From Tulasnella sp. 424 (taxonomy: Eukaryota > Basidiomycota > Agaricomycetes > Cantharellales > Tulasnellaceae), in the NCBI GenBank assembly GCA_019633425.1, contig WSUB01000076.1, positions 62,001 to 126,000 of the forward strand: a stretch of DNA of 64,000 nt, written 5' to 3'. Under the pieces are notes generated by a model. The model worked only from the letters and a program-made list of their open reading frames with translations, ran no database searches and was not told the origin of the DNA. Both the position numbers and the translations under genes were made by a program. Positions within the stretch are counted from its first letter, which is position 1. The number at the start of each line of letters is the position of its first letter. Below are positions 55,265 to 64,000 of the stretch, piece after piece.

Positions 55265-56892
55265 CTACATCCAGAAGTGAGTCTCCCGTCCCAGAAGATC
55301 GAAAGACGCATCAAATCGCAATCCCGCTGTGGGGACCTCGGGCTCGGTTGCCTGGAGCTGCTCACTACGAGGCTTTGGCAATTCGGGGATGGTGTAATGG
55401 ATCACATCCGCAGCTACGAGGCTCTGGTACCAGCCCAAGTCCTCGTGGGGAGTCGCCGCGGTACAGGTCACGCAATCCACAGTATGATATGCAACAGGCA
55501 GGTCTTCCTGCGCAATCGCTGTCCCACAGGGCATGAGCTTCAGAGCCGTTTTGAAGACGTTTTCTTCAGGAAGTTTCCAAAAATCATGCCCCTTTAACAA
55601 CTCCTCTTGTGGAGGAGCTTGTGGAATGCTACTATCAAACGACTGGGGAGCGACGGTGTTGACTCCGAGGTCCCCATGGTACGAGACGTCCGGAACGAGG
55701 GGGTCGGCTCCCTGCGGGAAAGGAGGGTCGAAAATGATGAAATCGAAGATCGCTTGGGTTGGATCTGGGGACGGTGGCATATTGGAGTAAACGTCGTCTT
55801 TTGGAAGTAAATCTTGGGGGGGGACTTGCATCGGAGGAGGTAAAGGCGGTCCCTGGAGAGCGTCACGCATGGCCGAAAGCTCTTCGCTGCTGGAATTGAT
55901 CGAGGTAGCGAAGCTCGGGATCTCCAGAGGTGGAATGTCGTTAAATTGGCTGCAAAATTCTCGCGTCAAACGAAAGCTGGTGCCCGGGAGAATAGAGCTC
56001 TGACCTTCCAACATCGAGATGAATCGACTGTCCTAGACCCACGAGGGCTTGAACTGCGCTGGGAGGTACATATGGTCGGTAAGCACCGCTGGGCCTAGCG
56101 GTCATGCGGTGTCATTAGACTAGACCAAGACCGTCAAGAAGGCTAGGATTTGAACTTTAGCTCACCTAGCGACAGCCTCCGAAAGATTGACCCCTCGAAC
56201 CGATCTAGGAGGAGGACTGCGAGTGGTCCTCGCGCGGCTGGGGAGAGGAGGTGTTAGAGGAGTCAACGAGGGAAGGGTGGGAGCAGGCGAATTCCCCTCC
56301 ATCTTGATGGGATAGGGGAGCTGGTTGATGGGTAGATTATCGGCATCGTTGCTGTTTGTCGAAGACATACTCGCAGCCTCCGCAAGCTTTCTAGCTTTCT
56401 TAGCGGCTGCCTTCTCAACTCCTCGGGTTTTACCAGTCAAAAACCAGTGCCCTCGGGCCCTTCCCTGTAGGAACACCTGAGAAAAGTCATCGGACTGCGA
56501 TAGGGTGTGGTTGAGTGTGTTCTGAGGGATATAAAAGGGTCTGTCATGATCCGCCACTCTCGAAGTCGAAAGCAACCACTCGTACGAGTACGAAACTGTT
56601 GGTGGGATACTGTAAACGAATGGCATTTTCGAGTTCTTGGGTGGTCAGGCACCCATCGACGCTTGCGTTGAGAACGGCACTGGTGGAATCGGTAATAATT
56701 AAGACCGAGTAACTGAATGGAGGCCAAGCAAAGTCCGACTTACTGACAGGCCTTCCAGATAGCAAACTTGCTAGGCTTTGAGGAAGCAATGTGCGTAAAG
56801 TTGATATGGGTATATTTTCTCACGAAGGAGGTTGGGGTACGAGAGCCGGTCACGGTAGCTTTAGCTTTGATGGCGATCTTGGAGTAAGACAT
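55265..56892 (-). CDS. Unrecognised proline-rich acidic protein
   Basis: A spliced gene can be traced from the ATG at 56892. Exon 1 encodes MSYSKIAIKAKATVTGSRTP and IASSKPSKFAIWKAC. After introns the frame continues through VLNASVDG, PPTVSYSYEWLLSTSRVADH, FYIPQNTLNHTLSQSDDFSQ, GHWFLTGKTRGVEKAAAKKA (basic stretch), a Pro/Ser-rich linker, and SAVQALVGLGQSIHLDVG. The last exon holds SFATSINSSSEELSAMRDAL, a Pro-rich run and FDFIIFDPPFPQGADPLVPD, and stops at 55265-55267. One intron (43 bases, about 56620-56662) is short and is my inference from frame continuity. An in-frame ATG at 57060 could be an earlier start. No signal peptide, membrane helix or known domain was recognised. The basic KKARK stretch might be a nuclear signal. 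Confidence 0.6.
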
Positions 56893-58325
56893 GTTGAAGT
56901 GAAGAGACTTCAGTTTCGTGAGCCGGCCACAAGTAAAAAGCTGAGAGGTATAGAAGATGTTGGGAGTAGCAGGGAGAAGAGTAGCGATGGTGATTGCCAG
57001 GTGGGTTTCCTGGAGAGCTTTATATCTACTCGCGGCAACCCACATTTGTCCTGGATCCATCGCAATCACTCAACCAAAGTATTTCGACTGTGTTTCTCTC
57101 TCTTTCATACGTATAAGAACCAGGGGTTCTAGGCGCTATCCGATGGTTGAGCCTCTGGTGATGTGATTTGTCCAATGTCTCAGCCCCATTCTGCGCGTCA
57201 ACAAAATCTTTCGGCAGCCTATTTCGGAGTTCACCGTCACTCAACGACCTCAGCGTCTTTAGCGTTTCTGCCGCTTAGGAAGGTCGTCAACAATCCCCAC
57301 AGTCCCAGGCTTCAGAGTGTCTTCACAACGCGACAGCGATCGACTCAGCCCCAGTAGCCTCCATCGCTTCACACAACAAGGCCGCGCCTGAAAATAAACC
57401 GGCTGAACAGAACAATCCCAACTTGACGAACCTTGGCATAGGCTTGAATCGCATTGAGCAGTTTCGCATCCATTCTAGCCGCAGCACTCAAAGAGTGCAC
57501 GCAACCAGGAACACCCTGTGCCTGGAGAAACGTCTAACAAAACCCGAGGTATTTCACTTCACTTCACAATAAACACCAACAAAGCAACGCTTTTGCTGCG
57601 CCCTAAGTGTCAGGGTGTGGCAAAGACTCCAAAGAGTGCCCGGTGTAGCCGAACCAACACACCATTCAACGGTCCAAATCTGATCGATGCCTCTTATAGC
57701 AGTCACACAGCTTATGGATGGGAGCACAAAGGCAGGAGAAGTTTTTCTGTTGAGCTCTACGTTGCGTGTGAATATTACCGTGGTGAGCTCCCAAATTTTT
57801 TGTTGGAAAAAAAGTGGCTAGGTAATAAGCAAGTATCGTAAAAAGCTCGTTCAGACTTCAGCAGGGCATTTTATCCCGAAGTCCATCGCTAACCGAAGAG
57901 CAATGGGGATGCGCGGTGATTAATTTTCGAGAGATTGGAAATGACTCTTCGTAATCCGTTCAGCGCTCCACGGGGCTATTAAAAGCCGAGTATAAACAGG
58001 CACCCAGTTAAGTAAATCGATCCAGCTAGGAAAGACAAGCATTGAAATCGTCCCGAGTGAGATACATTATTTGGTGTATCGCAGTTGAAACAGCGAGAGT
58101 CGATCAGCCCTGAGGTGTGCAGCTCGTGTGCATATAGCGCGATCCAATATCACGAAGGTATACCGATGGCCAGCAAGTCTTGTGATTAGTTCTTGTCGTG
58201 GAATTGAACTGTGAAATTCAAGATGTGAGGGGTTGGGTACGGCCCGTGTTGGTAAAGGCCGCGAATTAGTCGAGTTCTCCGTGCACCTGCGGTCCAAATC
58301 CTAATCACCCCCTCTCCACACACAG
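56893..58325. other. Divergent intergenic region, no gene supported
   Basis: About 1.4 kb between the divergent starts of the unrecognised gene (-) and the SGT2-like gene (+), so it should contain both promoters. The 107-codon + frame at 57518-57841 has an uncertain start and no motif. Confidence 0.45.
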
Positions 58326-59551
58326 ATGGCTGACAAGAAGCAAAAGCTCGTTCTTAGCATTCTTGACTTCTTATCCCAGTCGATAAGCGACGGAACCGTC
58401 AAGTCCGATGACCACGAAGGTCTCGACGTTGCAATTCAGTGCATTGGCGAGGCGTTCGGTGTTGACCCGAACGACTCCAAGCAGCGCGAACGATTGAGCA
58501 TAGCACCTGCTACCCTCCCCAACATATTTGACGTGTATCTTAGAACGAAGGAGAAGGTCGGCCCTGGAGCGGTAGGGAACAGCGTAGATTACCCTGTCGA
58601 CTGGGGATGGTGCTGATGTTAAATTACCCTTAGGCACCACCGTCTTCTGCCTCAGCTTCAGCTTCGACTTCAGCTGCACCCAAATCACCTTCGGCTGCAG
58701 ATAAAGCCGCTGCAGACAAGTTCAAACAGGCTGGCAACAGCCATATGTCCGCCAAAGAGTATAACCTGGCCATCGAATCTTACACCAAAGCGATTGAGCT
58801 CGACGCTACAAACCCTGTCTACTTCTCCAACCGCGCCGCAGCCCACTCCTCTGCAGATGACCACTACTCTGCTATCGATGATGCTCGAAAGGCTCTTGAA
58901 CTCGATCCCAACTTCACCAAGGCGTATTCAAGAATGGGCCACGCGTTCTTCTGCTTGGAAGAATACGACGAAGCCCTCTCCGCTTTCCAAAAGGGTCTTG
59001 CCCTTGATCCTAACAACGCCAACCTAAAGAACGGAGTGGAGAACTCAAGGCAGAAGCTAAATAAGGCCGGTTCTAGCCTGACACCGGAGCCCTCCACCCG
59101 AAGTGCCGGTGGAGCCGGAGGCGGAGCAGGGGGGATGCCTGACCTAGCATCGTTGGCGGGAATGTTCGGCGGAGCTGGTGGTGGTGGTGGTGCAGGCGGA
59201 ATGCCAGACCTCTCTGCAATGATGAACAATCCTCAGTTAATGGCTATGGCTCAACAGATGATGGCAAACGGCGGTATGGATAGGCTCATGGCTAATCCTT
59301 CCGTCCGTCAGATGGTGAGCAACGACAGGTGCTTACATGTGCGTCGTACTAATCAAATTATTTTTCCATTTTCAAATTAGGCTGAGAGGATGCAAGCTGG
59401 TGGCGGAATGCCTTCGATGTCTGAGATGATGAGTGACCCAGCTCTGAGGGACCTGTAAGTCGAGTCAAAAATTCCAGTTTATCTTATCTTATCTAACCCA
59501 AATGACAGCGCTGGCGAATTCGGTCGTGGTCGTGGAGCGGGGGGCCCTTAA
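58326..59551 (+). CDS. SGT2: SGT2/SGTA-like small glutamine-rich TPR co-chaperone
   Basis: A cytosolic co-chaperone. In yeast and animals this family links Hsp70/Hsp90 to the GET/BAG6 pathway for tail-anchored membrane proteins. The ATG at 58326 begins MADKKQKLVLSILDFLSQSI, the N-terminal dimerisation domain, continuing DHEGLDVAIQCIGEAFGVDP. Intron 58557-58633 leads to an Ala/Ser linker (SASASASTSAAPKSPS) and three TPRs: FKQAGNSHMSAKEYNLAIES, PVYFSNRAAAHSSADDHYSA, and KAYSRMGHAFFCLEEYDEAL. A Gly-rich region and a Met/Gln-rich C-terminus (LMAMAQQMMANGGMDRLMAN) follow. Introns at 59315-59380 and 59455-59508 precede the end FGRGRGAGGP with stop TAA 59549-59551. The Lys/Asn carboxylate-clamp-type residues (K, N in FKQAGN; N in SNRAAA; K in KAYSRMG) are visible. 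The first donor is GTCGGC, less usual. Domain order and length match the family. Confidence 0.93.
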
Positions 59552-59744
59552 TACTTTGCACGCGTGATTTCCTCGCGAGAACATATATAATTTAGCGATA
59601 TAAATGTAGAATCTCCTGTTGGCGTTCTTTCATTCTCATGTCCGATAACCTCCCCCTCCCCCAAACGGCGACGTCTCATCTCTATATCACAATCATAAAT
59701 TAAGCCCACAGAGGCGCACAGCAACAAAACGCAACGACAGTTGA

Positions 59745-61939
59745 TCACCGGAAGTCAAGAGGTTTAGTAGCAGAAGAACCTTCATTGGCCCATTCGTCAC
59801 CTTTATCCTCCTTTTCCTCCTCGTCCTTGAATCGAACTTTCAGGTCCTTTCGTTTCCCAGAAGTCTTGCGTCCAGGAGAGATTGCGGGCGAAGGATAATC
59901 TCGGGGAGTCATAGGACTGAAGAGGCTGCTAACTTCCGGGGGATTCATATTGTCTAGGGTGAGGTCGCTGTTAGTGAGATTATGCGGGTAAGCTCATTAT
60001 CGACGGGTCGAGAAATGTAGCGGAAAGCTCACTCCGACGGACGTTTTCCACGAGCACCTACTTCGTCATCTCGGCTTGCGTCGAAAATGAGGTCCTAAAC
60101 CGCGAAAACAAGAGACGAATGAGTGGGTTGGCCTCCTGACGCCTGACATGGCGGACGCACTGAGGGTTCGCTGTTCGAGGGTTGGAGCCGCCCGTTGGGC
60201 TGCTGTCGTGAAGATGAAGAGATGAGAGGTCGGTCGTCTTCGTCATCATCATCGTCCACGTATTCTCCTCTGTTTGAGTGGCGCACGTCGTCTTCGCTGG
60301 CAACTGCGGTGTACGCGGGAAGAGCTATTTCTTGAGCTGCTGCACCTGAGGATCCACCATCGTCCTGATCCCGAGCGTTGATAGACTTTTCGTACTTGTA
60401 ATGTGTGAATATGACAATACCTAGTGTAACGATATTTAGGTCGAGTTGCGCCGGAACAGGGCTGGAGCGCTCACCGCCAAATGTAATGATGAGGCCAATC
60501 CAGTTAACCAAAGTGATGGAATCGCCAAAGAACCACGTTGACAGAAGGATAGTGGTGACTTCTTTAAATATACCCGCTATTGACATTGGGACGACACCAG
60601 TTCGTTGGATGATACTGCAGTATCGTTATTAGGTCGAAATAGTGGATCGAGAGTGGTGGATAGACTTACTAGTATTCGCTCATGACCATACAGAACGCAA
60701 TTACTCCAGGAAGTAAGATAAAGCCGATGGTCCTGATGCTCCCACCGAAGGTGTCGAAGAATCCGGAGTCGGTTAACGCCTTTGGGAATGGCCCTTCAAC
60801 CCACATTGCCACCACGAAAAGGGTGAAGAACATAGTTGGCGAGAGCCAAAAGATGGTCGCAGCAGGGTTGTTCAATCCCATCGTGCGCCGTTCGACGGCT
60901 GGTTTTTGTCGCTGTGTTGGCGCGCCGTGGCCATGACCAGTGAGTAGGACCTGGGTAAGAGCCCAACGAAGACCACCGAAAGCAGATGCTGCCATTACAA
61001 GCATCACGCCCACTGCCATGGGGGTTTTGAGGTGTTCTGGAAGTCCACGAGGTAAGCTTGCTTCCACCATGCTGCGAACTAGAAGCAATTTGTCCGAAAT
61101 GCTGTCGTCGACTGGAGGCGTTGGTGGAGTAGAGGGCACAGAGCCGGAGACGTCGGTGGAAAGGACCATTAGAAGGACACCAGCGGTGATTAGGAGGATG
61201 ACGCCGACAAGACGCCAAGAGAATTTCTCGAGACGGAAGAGGAAGGCGAATGTTAGGACGAAGATGAGGGATGAAGACTTGCACATAGCTAAACAAATAG
61301 ATGGCCAGTTAGAGACGCGAATGGCGGATCAGGATATGGGGTCCCTTACTGTACAGGGACAGGGTGATTGTTCGCAAGCTCAGATTCGACAGACCAATAT
61401 CCAGGCCTGTTGTGACGCCACAGGGCAGACACTTGCGGCTAAAGAAGTACCAGATCAGCTTCTTGTTGAACAATTGCCTTCGTTCCTCACATGTACTCTT
61501 CCGCCGTTGGTCGCCCTGGCGGGTTGAAAACGTGAGGCCAGAGTTTTCTGACGGTTGCTGACATCATGAATTGCATGGCCATGTGCATGGTGGTCACGAA
61601 TAATGGGAAGGGAAAGTTGAAGTAAGCTGGTGTAAACATCCATTTGTTGTACATCGACAAGAGCGTAGCGAAGGCGAACCTAATGTAGCGAAATAAAACC
61701 GGGTTAGATGCTGCGGTACAAGTGACGAGACTCCCAACGCACCATGATGCAATATACAAGCAATTAACTATAGCATTTCTCCACCACTCTCGACGCCGTG
61801 AGGCTGCAGTCTGTGGCGCAAACATGAGCTCATCTGCTTCAGCCTCCAGTGCTTCGTCTAATCTGGCGTCCTCGCGGTAGCGGTAGTCGTCATCACCGCC
61901 GTTGAGCATTGGCGTTCGATCTTGCTCTGTCGGGCCCAT
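59745..61939 (-). CDS. Drug/metabolite-superfamily transporter (SLC35/triose-phosphate-type)
   Basis: An integral membrane transporter of the nucleotide-sugar/triose-phosphate translocator kind, probably in Golgi or ER. The ATG at 61939 starts a polar N-tail (MGPTEQDRTPMLNGGDDDYR). About ten hydrophobic segments follow, including NCLYIASW, TLLSMYNKWMF, FPLFVTTMHMAMQFMMSATV, SSLIFVLTFAFLFRLEKFSW, LVGVILLITAGVLLMVLS, GVMLVMAASAFGGLRWALTQ, PTMFFTLFVVAMWVEGPFPK, and IAGIFKEVTTILLSTWFFGD through WIGLIITFGGIVIFTHYKYE. The Asn-Lys in YNKW and the KxxxxLxxxxFGD motif are typical of the family. The cytosolic C-tail is long and acidic (EYVDDDDDEDDRPLISSSSR). An intron using CTAACAG as acceptor joins it to NMNPPEVSSLFSPMTPRDYP and ends at TGA 59745-59747. 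It converges with the SGT2-like gene, with about 190 bases between stops. Substrate not predictable. Confidence 0.87.
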
Positions 61940-63143
61940 CTCCTGCCGTCGTTGTAGTAGTCTGGTGGTTGTGTGCTTAAGAAAGGATTACGCAAGCGGT
62001 GCGGGCATCTGAGTGGGCGTCGCCGTAGTTGGGTGGTCCAAAGTGCAACGACACTGGAACGCGTCGACAAAGCGTGGGTGTTTGATTTCAGACCAATGCT
62101 CCTGTTTCGCTCCCAAGACTAGCCCTGCAGCGACACTTTTCGACTCTCTCAAGCAACCAAATTGCTTGATGGATATGGGACATTTATTAACGATTGAACG
62201 ACTTTCGTAGACCACGTTGACGCGGCCAGATGTCTCTCGTGAGATCCTAGTGGGCTCTCGAGATCTCACCCCCCTTGACGACAATCTTGTTGCCAATTAC
62301 CTGGTCATCACCCAGCGTGATTCGGCCTTTGGCTTCTTTCCTACGAGAAACCTCGAAAGGACGTTGGACTTTCACCGGGTAAGCAGTCAACCCCGAACTC
62401 GACACCAGAGCCAATCGTCAACTTCACCGAGCACCTCGCGCACACCATCGTTGGCGTATTGTCAAGTTCCCAACCTGTGGAAGTGTTATTTTCTTCGCGA
62501 CGGGCCGTCAATCCCAACCTTCACTTCTTGCTTCTGCACCACGCTTGTCTTCTTTTACGCCATTTCAATCCTCCGCATTCCACCGCTGAACGAGGACGGG
62601 CGCTGATTAAACCTAGACAAACAACAGGGGTTAGGTTCGATTTTGTCTTGATATCCCTCCAGATTTCCTCACTCGCAGAGGCATCATAACTCGGCAGCTT
62701 TATATATTCCCAAGTCAGATGCCAACATCCGGTACCATATATGTAGCCTTTCCTACCGTCGGTACGATGCTTAAACTACTGTTCATCCCTGAAATATCCG
62801 TTGAAATGCCTCAGAAATGCCTCGTCTTCGATTGGAGGATCCTTGTCGGATGCTCGCTCTCCACCCATTGGGTAGTTCAAACGATAGCTCCAACCAGAAC
62901 CAATTCAGCCTCCCACTCTTGACTACCTCTTCCCACTGCGACAAATATGCTCGATGTCTTGGAACCTTCGGCGGACCTTGTTCGGTTATTCCGACGTCTC
63001 TCGCTTCCGGACCTTTTCCACTTACAGCGACTCGCGCCAGATCGACGTCTCTCCGTTGACCCCCCGCTTTGGCTATTTGGAAGATTTCTAAATATGCTCC
63101 ACGCACCGACGGTCCGCTTGCGTTCGCATACTAGATTTTAAGT
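61940..63143. other. Intergenic region between divergent transporter and AA9 genes
   Basis: About 1.2 kb. Short overlapping frames on both strands lack motifs. It should carry the transporter promoter on the left and the AA9 promoter on the right. Confidence 0.45.
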
Positions 63144-63151
63144 TATAAATA
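63144..63151 (+). promoter_or_regulatory. TATA box of the AA9 gene
   Basis: TATAAATA lies 60 bases upstream of the ATG at 63211 and is followed by a CT-rich stretch (CCCCTCTTCTACCC). This is a classical strong fungal promoter arrangement, as expected for a highly expressed secreted enzyme. Confidence 0.7.
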
Positions 63152-63210
63152 ACTGGGCCAAGCATGGAGAGCAAACCACCATTTCCCCTCTTCTACCCAC
63201 AAACTCCCCC

Positions 63211-64000
63211 ATGAAGCTCGCAATTTCAGCTGCATTGGCAGTTTGTGCTGCTCAGCTGGTTTCGGCGCATTGTATGTAACTCATCTCCACTCTGGAGACA
63301 CCATCCACCCACAACAAATCTTTTAGACACGTTCCCGGATCTTATCGTGAATGGAACCGTTACTACCGACTGGCAATACGTCCGGATGACGGATAACCAC
63401 TACTCCAATGGCCCTGTTTGTGATACCCGTCCTTATTCCTCGGCCAGGATCTGATTTTCATTCTGTTTCCAGGTGACCGATCTCTCGAGCTCGCAGATGA
63501 AGTGTTACGAGAGCACGACCGCAGCTCAAACTAGTACCGCTACTGTTGTCGCTGGATCTACCGTTGGCTTTAAAGCAGACAACACGATGGGTCATCCCGG
63601 CTACTTCGACGTCTACATGAGCGCCGCAAGCCCCACGGCCAACACCGAATCAGCCGGGTCTGGTAAGACGTGGTTCAAGATTTGGGAGTGGGCTCCTACG
63701 TGGAGCAAGAGCACCGGTTTGGTCTTTGCTTCTGAAAATATCAACCAATTCACCTTCACTATTCCCAAGAACACGCCGAATGGTAAGAAGATTCCATACG
63801 TGGTCCTCGGGATGAGCGGACATTGGAAACTAACCCGGATGATATCTTCTGATGCTAGGACAATACTTGCTTCGCGGGGAGCAAATTGCTCTGCACCTTG
63901 CCGGAACGTACCAAGGCGCGCAGGTTGGTCCATTCACATTCCATCCTAGCTTGCTTGATTCTAAACACTTTGAAACACAGCTTTACATCGCATGTGCTCA
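63211..64000 (+). CDS. AA9 lytic polysaccharide monooxygenase (former GH61), 3' end outside window
   Basis: A secreted copper enzyme that oxidatively cleaves cellulose or related polysaccharides. The ATG at 63211 gives the signal peptide MKLAISAALAVCAAQLVSA. Exon 1 ends at 63271, and the splice makes the junction A-HYTFPDL, so the mature protein begins with His, the first ligand of the copper histidine brace. Exon 2 (63327-63415) encodes LIVNGTVTTDWQYVRMTDNH. Exon 3 (63473-63782) has VAGSTVGFKADNTMGHPGYF with the second copper His in MGHPG, then GKTWFKIWEWAPTWSK. Exon 4 (63859-63923) encodes QYLLRGEQIALHLAGTYQGA. Exon 5 starts at 63981 with LYIACA, a typical AA9 end of the core, and runs off the window. 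The donor for exon 3 is GTAAGA at 63783. The rest of the core, including any C-terminal linker or binding module, cannot be judged. Confidence 0.93.

Noticed and set aside
1..64000. tRNA, rRNA, CRISPR, intact transposon or a PKS/NRPS/terpene synthase
   Set aside because: Looked for by eye on both strands; no characteristic motifs, arrays or paired long terminal repeats were seen.

Overview
The window looks like nuclear DNA of a filamentous basidiomycete (Agaricomycetes is my inference). Coding regions are broken by many short GT-AG introns of about 50-80 bases. The flanking genes are typical of mushroom-forming or wood/litter fungi: an AA9 copper monooxygenase, a kinase-TPR protein and a small secreted protein cut into many small exons. 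There is no sign of operons, bacterial signals or CRISPR.

The dominant feature is a cytochrome P450 array from base 1 to about 54.2 kb. I count fourteen P450 loci plus one internal relic. P450-1 to P450-4 (1-13053) run on the + strand. P450-5 to P450-14 (13912-54190) run on the - strand, so the array has one convergent switch at about 13.05-13.9 kb. Sequence similarity sorts the loci into group A (P450-1, -9, -10, -13), group B (P450-11, -12), group C (P450-3, -4, -8), group D (P450-2, -7, more loosely -14), and two singletons (P450-5, -6). All share a layout: an N-terminal membrane anchor, a proline-rich hinge (PPGP), the I-helix AGxxT, the K-helix ExxR, a PERF-like segment and the haem loop FGFGRRxCPG. 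All have introns at similar places. No polyketide synthase, terpene synthase, NRPS or cluster-specific transcription factor is visible, so this is better described as a tandem gene-family expansion than as a proven biosynthetic cluster.

Three of the fourteen loci are broken. P450-7 (28.1-29.4 kb) is 5'-truncated, has two nonsense codons, and has Ser in place of the haem-ligand Cys. P450-10 (37.1-39.4 kb) has a one-base insertion just after ATG and a TAG in its membrane anchor. P450-13 (49.2-51.5 kb) has a 5-base insertion that reads exactly as a Tc1/mariner-type excision footprint (TACAGTA), and a second one-base deletion. The stretch 39.4-49.2 kb is a mosaic of duplicated pieces: the group B gene with both flanks twice, a third copy of its 5' flank only, an orphan 3' flank of a group A gene, and a + strand relic of a different P450. 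It records repeated unequal recombination.

Two non-P450 blocks interrupt the array. At 16.2-24 kb lie a small secreted protein gene (17930-19486, -) and a kinase-TPR gene (21387-23885, -). At 30.0-31.5 kb lies a coiled-coil protein gene (-). To the right of the array (55.2-64 kb) are ordinary genes: an unrecognised acidic proline-rich protein (-), the SGT2/SGTA-like TPR co-chaperone (+), a drug/metabolite-type (SLC35-like) transporter (-), and a secreted AA9 lytic polysaccharide monooxygenase cut by the window end (+).
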